Part shown: one piece after another, positions 52,518-63,660 of the stretch
Layout: each line of letters starts with the position of its first letter
Numbering within the stretch: the stretch's first letter is position 1
NCBI GenBank assembly: GCA_018398575.1
Contig: JAGTXZ010000008.1
Span: 124,001 to 188,000, forward strand
Direction: 5' to 3'
Origin: Ampelomyces quisqualis
Lineage: Eukaryota > Ascomycota > Dothideomycetes > Pleosporales > Phaeosphaeriaceae
Length of the DNA stretch: 64,000 nucleotides
Notes under the pieces: model-generated
What the model was told of the DNA's origin: nothing
What the model saw: the letters and a program-made list of their open reading frames with translations, nothing else
Database searches by the model: none
Translations under genes and position numbers: made by a program

Positions 52518-54074
52518 ATGTTTCACGAAGGCACCCTACAGAGTGGCATTGCGCTCGCGATCCAGCAGCAGAAGCTTGTCGCATGCTTTGTACGCGGTGA
52601 GTATGAGCGGCTGCGTCGGAATTTGGGGTCAGACTGACAAGCTGGCAAGACGGAGGTGCAACAAGCAAGCAATGGGAAGATGAGTGGTTGAGGAGTGGAT
52701 GGGTGCGTCCTGCGACATCTCTTAGTTAGCCTGCAGTCAGATTGAAGAAGCTAACGCCTCTAGATATCCACGCTTCTCGTTCAGAAAGCTGTGCTCCTGC
52801 GCATCGAAGCCGGATCCACCGAAGCAGGTTTCCTCGGAGCCTTTTGCGCTATCGAAAGCATACCCACATTCGTAGTCATTCAGAAGGGCAAGCTGCAGTT
52901 GCATCTGAAGAACCATGTCACCCAGAACGAGTTCACCAACCAAGTTCGCAAAGTCTTAGGCGCAGAACCCATACCAGGCTCCAGTCCTGCCCAAGCATCG
53001 ACACTGCGCACGCAAACGCCAGATCCTGTCCGCCATGTACCGTCTGCAGAAGACGGCGAGCATGACTTGGCTGGGCCTCAACAGCCTGCTATGTCGCTAG
53101 CTTCCACGACGTTCAAAGACAAGGGCAAGCAGAAGGCTGCTGCGGGTGCAAGTTCGAATTCGTCAGCACCTTCAGTGACCGCCGCACAACAAGCAGCACG
53201 CGATGCGCTACGGAAAAAGAAGCGGGAAGAGGCAGAGGAGCTGGCTCGTGTCAAGGCACGCATAGAAGCAGATCGGGTCGAGCGCAAGGCGCAAGCGGAG
53301 GCGCGGAAGGCCGAGAGGGAGCAGGAACATAGCACAGAGGCACAGGCTACGACACAGTCACGGACGACCACAGCTCCAAGAGGGCCGCAGGCAAAGACGG
53401 TCAATTTACAAGTCAGGCTCTTCGATGGACGAACTATCCGATCTAGCTTTCCACGCATCGCAACGTTGCAGACTGAAGTACGTAAATGGGTGGACGACGA
53501 GTTTGCAAAGCTTGCGGCGGACGACCCCAATATCAACAACAAACAACTACCGCCTTACTATTTCAGACACATTCTAGCGCCACAACCAAGTCGCGAGTTG
53601 TCTGCGGGAGATGAAAGTCAGTCGTTAGGTGCCATAGACCTAGCGCCAAGCGCCACACTAGTTCTCGTGCCGGTAAAGGGATATACAGAAGCATACTCGG
53701 GTTCTGCCGGTGGTGTCGTGGGCACTGCCACTGGGCTTGTAGGCGGTGCTTTCGGGCTTCTATCCAGTACCGTAGGATTCGTTGGAAGCACTTTAGGGTC
53801 AGTGATTGGGTATGGCACACCTTCAGTGGAAGCTCCAGCCGGACAAACTACCGGGTCAAATGAGTCGCAGGGATCGCAACATACCCCACCCTCAGACGGA
53901 GCAAGTATTCGAGTGCGAACATTGGCAGATCACAGGGCGAGAGAACCGACGAATCAGCAGTTTTATAACGGGAATCAGGTGAGAGATGGATGCCATTTGT
54001 CGAGGAGGGTTTGACTAACACGGGTGTAGCTTGATTTCGAACCTAACAACGATGATAATGACCGACGTCGCTGA
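52518..54074 (+). CDS. UBX-domain protein (UBXD2/Ubx-like, Cdc48 adaptor)
   Basis: Exons 52518-52596, 52650-52702, 52764-53978 and 54030-54074 give 463 residues. The N-terminus is a thioredoxin-like UAS-type fold: MFHEGTLQSGIALAIQQQKL, ...WISTLLVQKAVLLRIEAGS and IESIPTFVVIQKGKLQ. A coiled coil of Ala/Arg/Glu residues (about 165-205) links to the UBX domain (about 225-300), with LQVRLFDGRTIRSSFPRIAT and APSATLVLVPVKG. The typical FPR-type Cdc48-binding loop is FPRIAT here. Behind it is a Gly-rich hydrophobic segment GGVVGTATGLVGGAFGLLSS at about 310-345, which may insert in the ER membrane, as in UBXD2/Ubx4-like proteins. Disordered C-terminus. Confidence 0.85.
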
Positions 54075-54501
54075 GAATGAGGGCTAGTGTAAAGGTGATT
54101 AGAGCGGCACAGCGACTATCGAAAGGGTTGGACGACCTCATCTATATGCATTTCAGCAGCTTTATTCTTCGTTCTTCGAATTGATCAGCACGGTTTATTG
54201 AAGACGCATCGATCACTGCTCTGAGATTTGGCGGCTGTCAGTTGAAAAGCTTTTTGATGTGAAGCATATATACCCATATATTACATAGCATAATGCGTGG
54301 CAGTGAACGCTCCGATCACAAACGTACCAACTTTACTGCAGCCATCGTGAACATGCTTGATCCCTGCCCCTCCTCTGTCGAACGGACCTAGCTCTTTCCC
54401 CGCGCAACCATAAAACAGCCCTTGATAATTTCTCCAACACGCAACCAAACACACATCCACCCTCCCTCACTGTACGAAACCTGATCGCATAGACACCCAC
54501 C
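54075..54501. other. Intergenic, nothing recognised
   Basis: Terminator side of the UBX gene and promoter of the PDCD5 gene. No feature beyond plain A/T-rich 3' sequence. Confidence 0.5.
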
Positions 54502-55044
54502 ATGTCCGACGAAGACCTCGAGAACATCCGCCGCGCGCGTCTACAGCAGCTGCAGCAACAAGGCGGCGGCGGAGGCGGGCAAGGCAGCGAAGGTTCCGAG
54601 CAAGAATCACGAAAGTAAAGAAACCCCACCGGCCAAGCAAATTCGAATCCTAAAATACATTGTGCTAAATCCTCAACAGACAACAAGAGGGTATGTAGCA
54701 CCTTCACTCCCATGAACCCAACCCCCAACCATCTTCTGACCCCCCCAACAGCTGACCAACGCTCCTCGATCCTCTCTCAAATCCTCACGCCCGAAGCCGC
54801 CGACCGCCTAGGCCGGATCCGCCTCGTCAAAGAGTCGCGCGCCACGGACATTGAGAACAGGCTGATTATGTTTGCGCGCACGGGGCAGATACGGCAGAAG
54901 GTCAGCGAGGAGCAGTTGAAAGAAATCCTTGGGGCGGTCGCGGAGCAGAATGAGAAGGAGGAGCAGAAGATTGTGGTAAACAGGCGGGGGGGAAGGGGGT
55001 GGGATAGTGACGAGGAGTTGGAGGAGTTGATGAAGGAGGTTTGA
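54502..55044 (+). CDS. PDCD5/TFAR19-family protein
   Basis: Exons 54502-54614, 54680-54690 and 54752-55044 give 138 residues. PDCD5 proteins are small, conserved from archaea to humans, bind nucleic acid, and are linked to translation or apoptosis in animals. MSDEDLENIRRARLQQLQQQ is the family N-terminal helix, followed by a Gly-rich insert. The middle exon is only 11 nt and joins as K-QQE-A to DQRSSILSQILTPEAADRLG, the core helical bundle. ENRLIMFARTGQIRQKVSEE is the next conserved block. The C-terminus NRRGGRGWDSDEELEELMKE is acidic. All three junctions are needed for the conserved QQEADQR sequence. Confidence 0.9.
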
Positions 55045-56484
55045 TTTTTGGGAGAGGGAGAGGTGAGAATTGGGGCAAGAGAGTGTGCTTTGTAAGAGGG
55101 AGAAAGATTCTAAGCATTGGGAGGCGTTATACTTGGGCCTGGATGGATAGGGTCCTATTGTCAATCTCACTCTACATGTGTTCCCGGATTCCTTTCCAAG
55201 TGCGAAAAGCGATCAATTCACCACCACCAGCGGCCAGGGTGCCACCTTCGTTCCATGGCGGAACAACTCATCTGGATCGTACTTGCTCTGAAGATTTTCC
55301 AGCTTCTTCACATTCGCTCCGAAAATGTCCTTGGCGTCGACGTCGGCAGCTATATAATTCGTCGTTTTACACACACTCTCTCTCTCTCTCTTCCTCTTCC
55401 CACAAAACTTGTAAACTTGCGCCTAATCCCCATACCATCCCACACCTCCGTCACAATACTCACCCACCACCGTCTCGAACGCTCTCTTCCGCGCGGAAAA
55501 GCCAAAGAGGAGGGTTTTGTTGCCGTTCTTTGGAGCTGTGAAACCTTGTTGGCAAAGCAAGTGATGGCAGGGAGTTTGCTGGGGTTTAAAGACGAGGTCG
55601 GGTGGCGGGAAGCCTTGGGGGAAGGGCGGAGGACGTCAGTCAGCAAACACCCGCTCATGAGTATGGTGAGCAGCGTTGTGGATATATTTAGTGGGGTATG
55701 GGGTGTACCTCGTAAGGATTTTGATTTTTTTTCCGGCAAGGGACGGAGAAGAAAGTGATGTGGGAATGGAGTTTATGTATTCGCGTGATAATTCGCTGCT
55801 CGTTGGACGCATTGTCCTCTGCCTATTGCGCAGTGCTCTTTCTCTCGTACTTGGTTCTATTGGCTGGGAAGTAAAACCCCTGTGTTGCTGCGATGCATTG
55901 TCCAGGTTTGATGTCGGATTCATTGCAAATACTGTGTCGATATGACCGAGGACTGCTGTGATTCATGTTCATGCGTGAGGGTACTACTCTTGTTGTTGCC
56001 TGACCTCATGCGTGAGGCACTCCGTGGCTCAAAGCTGGCAGGGGAGTTAAATATTTTGTGATGATGAAATGAATTACTGCTTGGCCCATTCACAACTACA
56101 TCGGGTCGTTTGCTAGACTCGGAGACAATCTTAGACTAGTAAGTGGTGCTGCTGACGTTGTCGTGTCTCCTCGTTAGGGTTCAATCTCAGGCAATAACGC
56201 TTCTCTTTGAAGGTGATTTACCAAGAGTACGAGACCTGGCTCAAGTTCTGAATATAGGTGCACGTTGAGTAATACTTCAATCGTAATAATGGAGATCACC
56301 GTGATCAGCCATTGAAATTCTTCATGTAGTGTGGTGTGGTCGAGTTTGAGTAACGACTGAGCTGTGATTGGTCGGACCCTGATTCCCAAAAGAGGCTGGT
56401 GCGTTTTGTGGAGTGAAGATACGGCGAACTTTGTCAAGCCGCCTTACGATTGCTCGACAGGGCTACGGACCTACCTACGCGAAG
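55045..56484. other. Gene-poor stretch containing an oxidase fragment
   Basis: Apart from the oxidase remnant (annotated separately), nothing is recognised. A run of ctctctct (about 55377-55394) lies at its edge. 56170-56400 shows no coding sequence. Confidence 0.5.
55213..55350 (-). pseudogene. C-terminal remnant of an FAD-linked (berberine-bridge type) oxidase
   Basis: Reading from about 55350 to the stop at 55213 gives NYIAADVDAKDIFGANVKKL, then a block with KYDPDELFRHGTKVAPWP. FGAN..KL..LK.KYDP..LFRHG is the usual end of BBE-domain FAD-linked oxidases. Upstream, the frame changes around the ctctct run at 55377-55394. No FAD-binding domain can be found in the next kilobase. The fragment is therefore a decayed or truncated gene end. 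The call rests on a single motif. Confidence 0.5.
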
Positions 56485-58896
56485 ATGCTGCAGACGAGGA
56501 GCTTGCAGACTGTCTGCCACTCATGTCGGCTCAGCATCGCCATTGCACGAGCGCGCAATGCACGATTACCATCTCATGTACAACTTGCGCTACAAACGTC
56601 GCCAACGCCCGCCACTGCGCATACTTGGGCGCAACGAAGGACGATAGCGACCACGGCTATACGAAAGCAACTAGACCAGGACCCACCGGCCGCCTCCGAT
56701 GAAGCACCCTTGTCACAGATCGAACAGCTCAATATCGAAGTCAATGTTCGGAGAGCACGCCAACAATTCGGCGATGCATTACCACGGGGACATCTGAGCG
56801 AGCCCGAATACAAGGTGTATGAGCGACTTTACGGCGAACCAATATTTGTAGACACGGCCGAGGAATTGCTAGAGCCTGATGTGGCAGCAGAAGAGGTCTT
56901 TGAGGAAGAACAGCCAGACGGCTCAATCGTGTTGCTGCGCAAGGGTGCAGATGGAGAGCTGGAAGAGATTGAGGTGTTTGATGAGGCCGAGGCAATCGCA
57001 GACACAGAAGAAGTTGAAGGTGAAAACCGGGACGAGAAAAGTATGACGGCAGAGGAGTGGGAGACGTACACGGAAGAGAAGGATCAGACCTACCACAATA
57101 GTGTCTATGAGCAGAGCCGTTTGGCTCAGGAACAAAGCGAAGACTGGGAAGACATGGACGAATCGCAACAAGACGACTTCATGCGAGCCCATCCGCTGAC
57201 CATTGCGGGTCGCTTCAAGCCCTCGCCATCCACCGTCTTCCTACCCAAAGAAACTCTCGTCGACCCTACAGCTCTCCTGCTCACCCGTGCGAACCACAAA
57301 CATCTCACCGAAACGGCAAATCGCATCTTTGGTGGCAAAGGCCTCCCATCCTCTGCTAGCACCCCTCCAGCACGCCTCGGTAAAGAACAGAGGCCTATAC
57401 CACTCGACCCTTCACAAGCAGAAATGGGCAACATCGAGGCGGATGTGTACATGGCATCCGTCCAGCCAGGGACCTATGCAAGTGTCATGAGCACCTTGGT
57501 CGAGGTCCGCCGACGGCTCGGTACGCCTTGGATAGAGCGCATACTGCAGAAGAAGGGTGGCACAATCTTGGACGCTGGATCTGGAGGCGTGGGTGTTCTT
57601 GCATGGCACGAGATTCTCCGAGCGGATTGGCAGCGTATGCACGAAGAGTCGGGTGATACCTCGCATGGTGCTGCGCCCTTGGGCAAGGCCACCGTCTTGA
57701 CGGCTTCCGATACTTTACGACACCGTGCAAGTCGACTACTAGAGAATACTACATTCATCCCTCGGCTACCCGACAATATGGACCCAGAAGACGAAGCAAA
57801 TCAGCAACAGCCACGGAAAGTGTACGACATGATCATTGCACCACACACCCTCTGGCCTATCCGACAAGAATACCTCCGCAAAGAACAAGTCCAAAAGTAC
57901 TGGTCCCTCCTAAACCCCAAAGGTGGCGTTCTCATCCTCATCGAGAAAGGCCTACCACGAGGTTTCGAAGTCATAGTCGCAGCCCGCGATCTCCTCCTAA
58001 ACAAACACATCTCCTCACCCGATTCCCCTCACATCGAAACGCCCCTCGAATTGCAAATCAGCCGGCCTGACGAAGACACGCGCTTCACCCCCAAAGAAAC
58101 CGGCATGATCATTGCACCATGCACAAACCACGCGCCATGCCCCATGTACGGCACACCCGGGACATCAAAGGGCCGCAAAGACTTTTGCTTTTTTTCACAA
58201 CGCTACATCCGGCCGCCCTACCTCCAGCGCATCCTCAACGCCAAGGACAAAAACCACGAAGACGTCCAATTCAGCTACATCGCCGTGCAGCGCGGGCGCG
58301 ACCAACGCCTGCCCGAACACGATTTGCTCGGCAAAGGCTTCGCACAAGGCGAGGCAAGCACAGCCGCTGCGTTCCAGGGCCACGAGTGGAAAAACATCTC
58401 GCCGTCGACAGACGACAGCTCCCGAATTGACGCCGACTGCCAAACAGCAGACGACGTCAATCCGCTGACGTTTCCGCGCTTGATTCTCCCCGCCCTCAAG
58501 AGACAGGGCCACATCATTCTCGATGTGTGCACACCCGCTGGCACGCTGGAGCGCTGGACTGTCCCGCGCTCGTTTAGCAAGCAAGCTTTCCGCGACGCGC
58601 GCAAGGCGCGATGGGGTGATTTGTGGGCGTTGGGTGCCAAGACGAGGATCCCGCGATCTGTGAGGTTGGGTAGGCCGGGTGACGAATTTGACAAAAAGGG
58701 CAAGAAGATGAAGAAGGCGAAGAAAGTCGTTATTGAGATTGGCGTAGGGGAGAAGGATGGAAAGGCGGTGGAGGAAGGGCCTGCGAGGATTCTGAGGGGG
58801 GACAGGGACGGGAGATATACGAGTGATCGAAAAATCAGGGGAAGTGGAGGCAGGAAGGGAAGGAAAAAGCTTGTTGATGTGCTCAAGGACATGTAA
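56485..58896 (+). CDS. RSM22: Mitochondrial small-subunit ribosome assembly protein Rsm22 (METTL17-like)
   Basis: Intronless, 803 residues from the first ATG (MLQTRSLQTVCHSCRLSIAI, a basic presequence). Rsm22/METTL17 binds the mitochondrial small ribosomal subunit. Conserved blocks are GTYASVMSTLVEVRRRLGTP, GGTILDAGSGGVGVLAW (degenerate methyltransferase glycine loop), VYDMIIAPHTLWPI and GVLILIEKGLPRGFEVI. The Cys cluster APCTNHAPCPMYG...DFCFFSQR is expected to hold an iron-sulfur cluster. The N-terminal 250 residues are acidic and contain a Glu-rich stretch. The C-terminus ends in a basic, Gly-rich patch (RKIRGSGGRKGRKK). The protein is longer than the yeast one. Confidence 0.9.
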   Translation: MLQTRSLQTVCHSCRLSIAIARARNARLPSHVQLALQTSPTPATAHTWAQRRTIATTAIRKQLDQDPPAASDEAPLSQIEQLNIEVNVRRARQQFGDALPRGHLSEPEYKVYERLYGEPIFVDTAEELLEPDVAAEEVFEEEQPDGSIVLLRKGADGELEEIEVFDEAEAIADTEEVEGENRDEKSMTAEEWETYTEEKDQTYHNSVYEQSRLAQEQSEDWEDMDESQQDDFMRAHPLTIAGRFKPSPSTVFLPKETLVDPTALLLTRANHKHLTETANRIFGGKGLPSSASTPPARLGKEQRPIPLDPSQAEMGNIEADVYMASVQPGTYASVMSTLVEVRRRLGTPWIERILQKKGGTILDAGSGGVGVLAWHEILRADWQRMHEESGDTSHGAAPLGKATVLTASDTLRHRASRLLENTTFIPRLPDNMDPEDEANQQQPRKVYDMIIAPHTLWPIRQEYLRKEQVQKYWSLLNPKGGVLILIEKGLPRGFEVIVAARDLLLNKHISSPDSPHIETPLELQISRPDEDTRFTPKETGMIIAPCTNHAPCPMYGTPGTSKGRKDFCFFSQRYIRPPYLQRILNAKDKNHEDVQFSYIAVQRGRDQRLPEHDLLGKGFAQGEASTAAAFQGHEWKNISPSTDDSSRIDADCQTADDVNPLTFPRLILPALKRQGHIILDVCTPAGTLERWTVPRSFSKQAFRDARKARWGDLWALGAKTRIPRSVRLGRPGDEFDKKGKKMKKAKKVVIEIGVGEKDGKAVEEGPARILRGDRDGRYTSDRKIRGSGGRKGRKKLVDVLKDM

Positions 58897-59727
58897 GCTC
58901 CGCACAGGCAAGTCATGTCACTGTAAAACAAGTACAACATGTACATCACGACTCAATGATTCTGCTCAGACACCAAGGAAATCCATTCTATAGCAAGTAA
59001 CGTAAAAGCAGAGCACGATGACCAGTTGCACATCCTTTGAGCGCAATGGTGACAAGCCGAGTCTTCTATCTGCCGCACCGGAAGCAGCTCTTGATTAGGA
59101 GTCCTTGCTAACATCAGCCGCCGGCCAAAGCACCTATCCAGTCTGCCAACTCGGCTTCCAACTCTTTCGAGTCATATTTGCAATTTGCTTTATGTTCGTC
59201 CCCTTGTAACAAGCTTCACCTCCCCACAAGCTGGCAGACCATGTCCGAGAGAGGGAAAACGCAAGAAGGAAAAAGGTGGAAGAACCAAAAACACACGTGG
59301 GCAAGGGATGATTAATACGAGGTGGGAGCCGTGGAGCGGAGCAAAGATCAGTCATCATCTGGAGTTTCCCTGTGAAGGTTTGCCTAGTGGTGGTCCCCTG
59401 GATGCTGACGAGCACGCTGAGGAATGCTGCCAGACTGGTTGCTGTTCCAGGAAATGGGTGCCACGTAGGTTGAGCCCCCAGATTGTTCAGGAATGTCGTC
59501 GATAACCATAGGCCATTGTAATCGCAGGACACCGAAGAGTCTTGCCAGGTCCGATACTAGATAATCGACGAAATGATCCCGTGAGCTGATAGATGAGCAG
59601 GAGCGACTGCCGTCCAAAATGAAACTAGGACGGCGGTGCCGCATTTCCCATTCATTGTGCGGACCCGGATCGAGTGAGCCGGATCTGCAAGAGAGTTGAG
59701 ATGACGAATCGAAAGCCGCATCATGAA
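58897..59727. other. Intergenic, convergent 3' regions
   Basis: Between the stops of RSM22 and the casein kinase gene. No gene seen. Confidence 0.5.
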
Positions 59728-61116
59728 TCAGTAGCCGCCGGATGCATACTGATCCCCGCCACGCTTGTTGGCCGAACGGAGCTGCCTGAACAGAAGAGGG
59801 AGGTTAGTAAATTCTGTCTGGGGCGTCCCCAGCGCCAAGCGTATCGAACACCAAACGCAGAGGAGAGGAGTCCTTACGAGGATCAGATATGTCGAACTCA
59901 CATTCCGGTGCCCTCCTGGCGTGCATTGACCGGTCCGCGCTTGGAACCTGCAGCTATGCCAGCGTTGGCAGCGGCAGTGGTGATGACATGGCGTCCACGC
60001 CCGGCCTTGTCGTCTTCCTCGCCCTGGCCCTGGTTGGCAGCCTGGGCAATAGCCTGTGCGTTCTTCTGGTACTTGTAGACGGTCCAGTCGAAGACATAGT
60101 CGTACTGGAAGCCTTCACGAACGAACAGATCACGGAAGATCTTGCGGAGGTACGAGTAGTCCGGCTTGTCATCGAAGCGGAGGGAGCGGGTGTAGTTCAG
60201 GTAGATGGCGAACTCGTTGGGGAAGCCACGGCAGAGGACCTCGGTTGGGGTTGTCATCTTCTTCTCCATGATGCGGTCGTACTTCTGCTTCTTGGTAGCC
60301 GCCTTGAGACCCTGCCACGGCAGGGATCCACGGCAGAAGTAAAGCATGACGTATCCAAGGGACTCCATGTCATCGCGGCGGGATTGTTCTGTAGAGGTTA
60401 GCGAAGAACAGAGACACAAGGAGATTGAAAGCACATACCGACACCCAAGTGAGTGTTGATGCTGGCATAACGGGCGGTACCAGTCAAGTTCTTGTTCTCT
60501 CTGTATGGAATGTGGAAGTGAGTCTTGGGATCACGGTACTTCTTTGCCAGACCAAAATCAATGACATTGACTTGGTTACCGCGCTTGCCGATGCCCATGA
60601 GGAAGTTGTCCGGCTTGATGTCACGGTGGATGAACGACTTGGCGTGGATGTACTCAATACGGGAGATGAGCTGGTCCGCAAGGAGAAGAACGGTCTTGAG
60701 CGAGAACTTGCGGTTGCAGAAGTTGAAGAGATCCTCGAGGGACGGGCCGAGCAAGTCCAGGACCATGGCGTTGTAGTCGCACTCGGTACCGAACCAGCGC
60801 ACGAAGGGGATGCCGACACCGCCCGCAAGCGACTTGTAGACGCGGGCCTCATATTCGAGCTGGGGATGCTTGGCCTTGACGCTCTCGAGCTTGATGGCGA
60901 TCTCCTCGCCAGAGATGATGTTGGTACCTGGGGACTGTTAGGCGTGGTGAGGGCGACGGCAAGGGCTGTACGCACCGAGATAGATGTCACCAAAGGAGCC
61001 GCTACCAATCTTGCGGCCGATTCTGTACTTGTTGCCGACACGGAGATCCTAGATAGCAGTGTCAGCCGCCACGTGCCATCATGGCGAGCGGGGTCGATGC
61101 GTACCATTGTCGTCAT
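59728..61116 (-). CDS. Casein kinase 1 (delta/epsilon class, Hhp1/Hrr25-like)
   Basis: Five exons: 61116-61105 (12 nt), 61048-60976, 60927-60439, 60388-59902 and 59785-59728, giving 372 residues. MTTMDLRVGNKYRIGRKIGS is the canonical start, assembled over the 12-nt first exon. The glycine loop IGSGSFGDIYLG, lysine in EEIAIKLES, catalytic loop SFIHRDIKPDNFLMG and DFGLAKKYRD are all present. The CK1-typical REQ..DMESLGYVMLYF block (here EQSRRDDMESLGYV) and LPWQGLKAATKKQKYDRI follow. The tail is AGSKRGPVNARQEGTGMQLR, then a GG-rich end. The 116-bp last intron is longer than the others and the final exon is less certain. CK1 controls many processes including the clock and trafficking. Confidence 0.93.
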
Positions 61117-63209
61117 TGCTGCGGCGGGTTCAGCCTTGAGGAGGCTGGCCTGGAGTCGAGGGAGCGGGTGTGGTGGAGAGGCAGTGGTGGGAATGGGCGG
61201 GGGGAGTGGTTGTGAGCTTCAGCCTGTTGCGGGTCGACCGGTCAGTAAGAGGCTTTTGCCAACGAGGCGGTGAGTAAGCGGAGCGGACAGCCAAGAGCCG
61301 CGATGGCAGCAGGCGGGCGGGCGGGCGGGCGAGAAGAGTGAGGGGGAGGAGGGTCAGGGTGGTGAGAGCGTGTCGTGGGTGCTAAATAGGGCAGCGGCCG
61401 AGGAAGTCACAGGGCGGCGGGACCGTCTGGTGAGCTGAACTTACAGGGCGTGAATGAGAGCCCAACGGATAACGGCACGGTCGAATGGTCGCGGGCAGCA
61501 GGGCGGAGCCGGTTTGCGGCGTGGAATAGGTAGACGCACTGGGGCAGCTGCACGCACCGAGACTGCAAAAGGCCTCGACAAGGAAGGCTCGCGATGGAAG
61601 TGGTGCTGGAGAGCGAGGATGGGGGCAGAGGCAGACGCAGGTGTGGCCCGTCACTGCCAAGTGCCTTGAGGCTTGACCCTTGGCTGGGCGCCTCACGTGA
61701 CGAACCTGGGTGCAGACGCTGCAGCCGTGCTCTCTCACGTCCACCTCCGTCGCCACTATCATTGCATCTCTCCAGCGGTCGGGAGTCTCGCTACCCAGTT
61801 ACAGGTTGGGCTCGTCCTCGAAAGACGTCTGGATCCGTTTCAGAGGCCGCAGTCTGGCGGCCGCATCGTGCCGAGGCCTGGTTGCACTGCCAACTGCCCC
61901 TTTATGCACCGTCGTATGAGTACTATATTTGACAAATGACGCTCTGATTGGACTTTGGGAGGTCACCATCGATTGTGCGGCCTCTCATGATTTCGACGGT
62001 TCCAAATTAAACTCTGTGGCGTGGGTTCAGTGTTCCAGAAGAACCACGGTCCGCCGCCGCCCCTCGCCCTGTTCGCCATGGCCTGGCTTTGTGGCCGCAT
62101 TTGACAGCGACAGCGATGTGGCAAGCCGAACGGTCAGACGAACGGCCAGACGAGATCGGCCAACCCTCTGCCGTGGAAACCGGTCTTTTCTACCGGGTAG
62201 ACGAGTTCAGATCAGGTTGCACGTGACACGTCCTGGGTATCGCTGGTTGCAGAGTGAGACTATTTCCCGCAATGTCATCAAATGACATTGCATTCTACAA
62301 GTCTTCCTGTCTCATTCTCTGTCGAGAACAGCATCAATGTGCAGTATTGCTTTCTTCAGGACATGCAAGCGCCAACTCCACGATCCACGGCTCTACACGT
62401 GTTATCATCGACTCCAATTGGACATGCGCATATCATCCGTGGCAGCATTACATGCGTCATGGTCAATCGTGCTTGCACCGCCCACCCAGTCGACTCCTAC
62501 AGTGACTGGTGTTTGTTGGCATGTGCTGGTTGCACACATGGTGAACAGTGTCAAGACATCCTTCAGGCTGACCATGAATGCCAAAGCACTTCTTTCTAGA
62601 CTTTCTCAGAACTTCTCGCCCAAGAACTAGTGTAACCTAAACCTACTCTAGCTCGTAGTGGGCGTGTTGTTGATGAAAGTTGCACCTGGATCGTTTAGGG
62701 AGAACGTACTCCGTATCATGGCAATCGTCACTGGCAGCGTTCGCCCTGGGTGGCAAGTAGCGATATTCCACGCCCTACTCGATGTTACACCAAGCAAGTC
62801 GCATGCTTGTCAGGCATTGTGCGATGATGTATTTACGAGCCATCGCCATTTTTCCATGTCTACAAAACATAACCTACGTCCCTGGTAACGGCATATGATC
62901 AGGGCGGGTGTTTCTTTATGCAAAAGCGTACTTCAGCCTCTCTGGTCAGAGTTCGATTGCGAGTGTCGATAATTCGAGAGGCAATGTGTGACCTAGGTAA
63001 TAAGTTTCATAAGATAGAAGCTCTCAACAAAATATGATCCATGCAATGAAGTCCTGTGCAGTGGTTGCTCATATCTTGCTTTCCATTCCCAGAGTCTATA
63101 CAGCCATTCATTGGAGGTATCGTTGGCGGTTCCATCCTTGCGACTATAGTACAATGCCTCTCATAACGCTTGTGAAATCGAGCTACTCTCGCCTGTCGCC
63201 TACGTAGAC
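61117..63209. other. Long intergenic region, promoter of casein kinase 1
   Basis: About 2.1 kb. It contains a (gggc)n microsatellite at 61311-61331 and a TACTCCGTA half-site at 62707-62715. The first few hundred bases are G/C-rich and probably the 5' UTR of the kinase gene. No coding region with a recognisable domain was found; frames are short. Confidence 0.55.
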
Positions 63210-63660
63210 TTAGTGGTTTGGTGCCTGGTTCTTGACTGCCGGGTTTCGCGGGTCGTTCTTGTACTCGTCGGCTACAACTAGGTTAGCTTCCGTGGCTGGG
63301 AATCGCACTTGCGTGCGCCCAACATTTCGCGCTCACCTGTAGCCATAGAATTGGCAGCTGAGTTGACACCGTAGAGGATGACAAGGCCTGAACGTCGCAG
63401 TCAGTACAGCTTCATGAACCAGACCCCCGCGCTACTTCTTGTCCCAATCGCCTTAATGCACCACTTCCAAGCTCTTACTGTTCCTGCGCTATGTGCTGAT
63501 CCGCTCCAAATTACTCGACGTACCTGAGACGTAGAAAGGCCACATGGGGCGGGCTGTGAAGCTTTGTTAGCGATCTGTTCTTGTTCCTAGTTGTGTAAAC
63601 TCTCGGCTCAATTAACGTACCGACAGGCGCCGGGAACTTCTTTCCGAGGAATCCAGCCAT
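63210..63660 (-). CDS. ATP18: ATP synthase subunit J (Atp18, subunit i/j)
   Basis: Four small exons: 63660-63621, 63553-63524, 63387-63337 and 63271-63210, giving 60 residues. Atp18 is a single-span subunit of the mitochondrial F1Fo ATP synthase membrane part. MAGFLGKKFPAPVARPMWPF is followed by a membrane helix (YVSGLVILYGVNSAANSMA), then the polar end DEYKNDPRNPAVKNQAPNH. The length and layout fit the family. Each intron has consensus splice ends, and all three are needed to keep the frame. Small multi-intron genes like this one are easily missed. Confidence 0.88.

Noticed and set aside
56170..56195. GGTTCAATC-like B-box suggesting a tRNA
   Set aside because: No matching A-box at the right distance and no cloverleaf stems could be formed in the flanks.
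59134..59532. Minus-strand frame of 132 codons between RSM22 and casein kinase 1
   Set aside because: No domain. It is located in the probable 3' UTR of the kinase gene.
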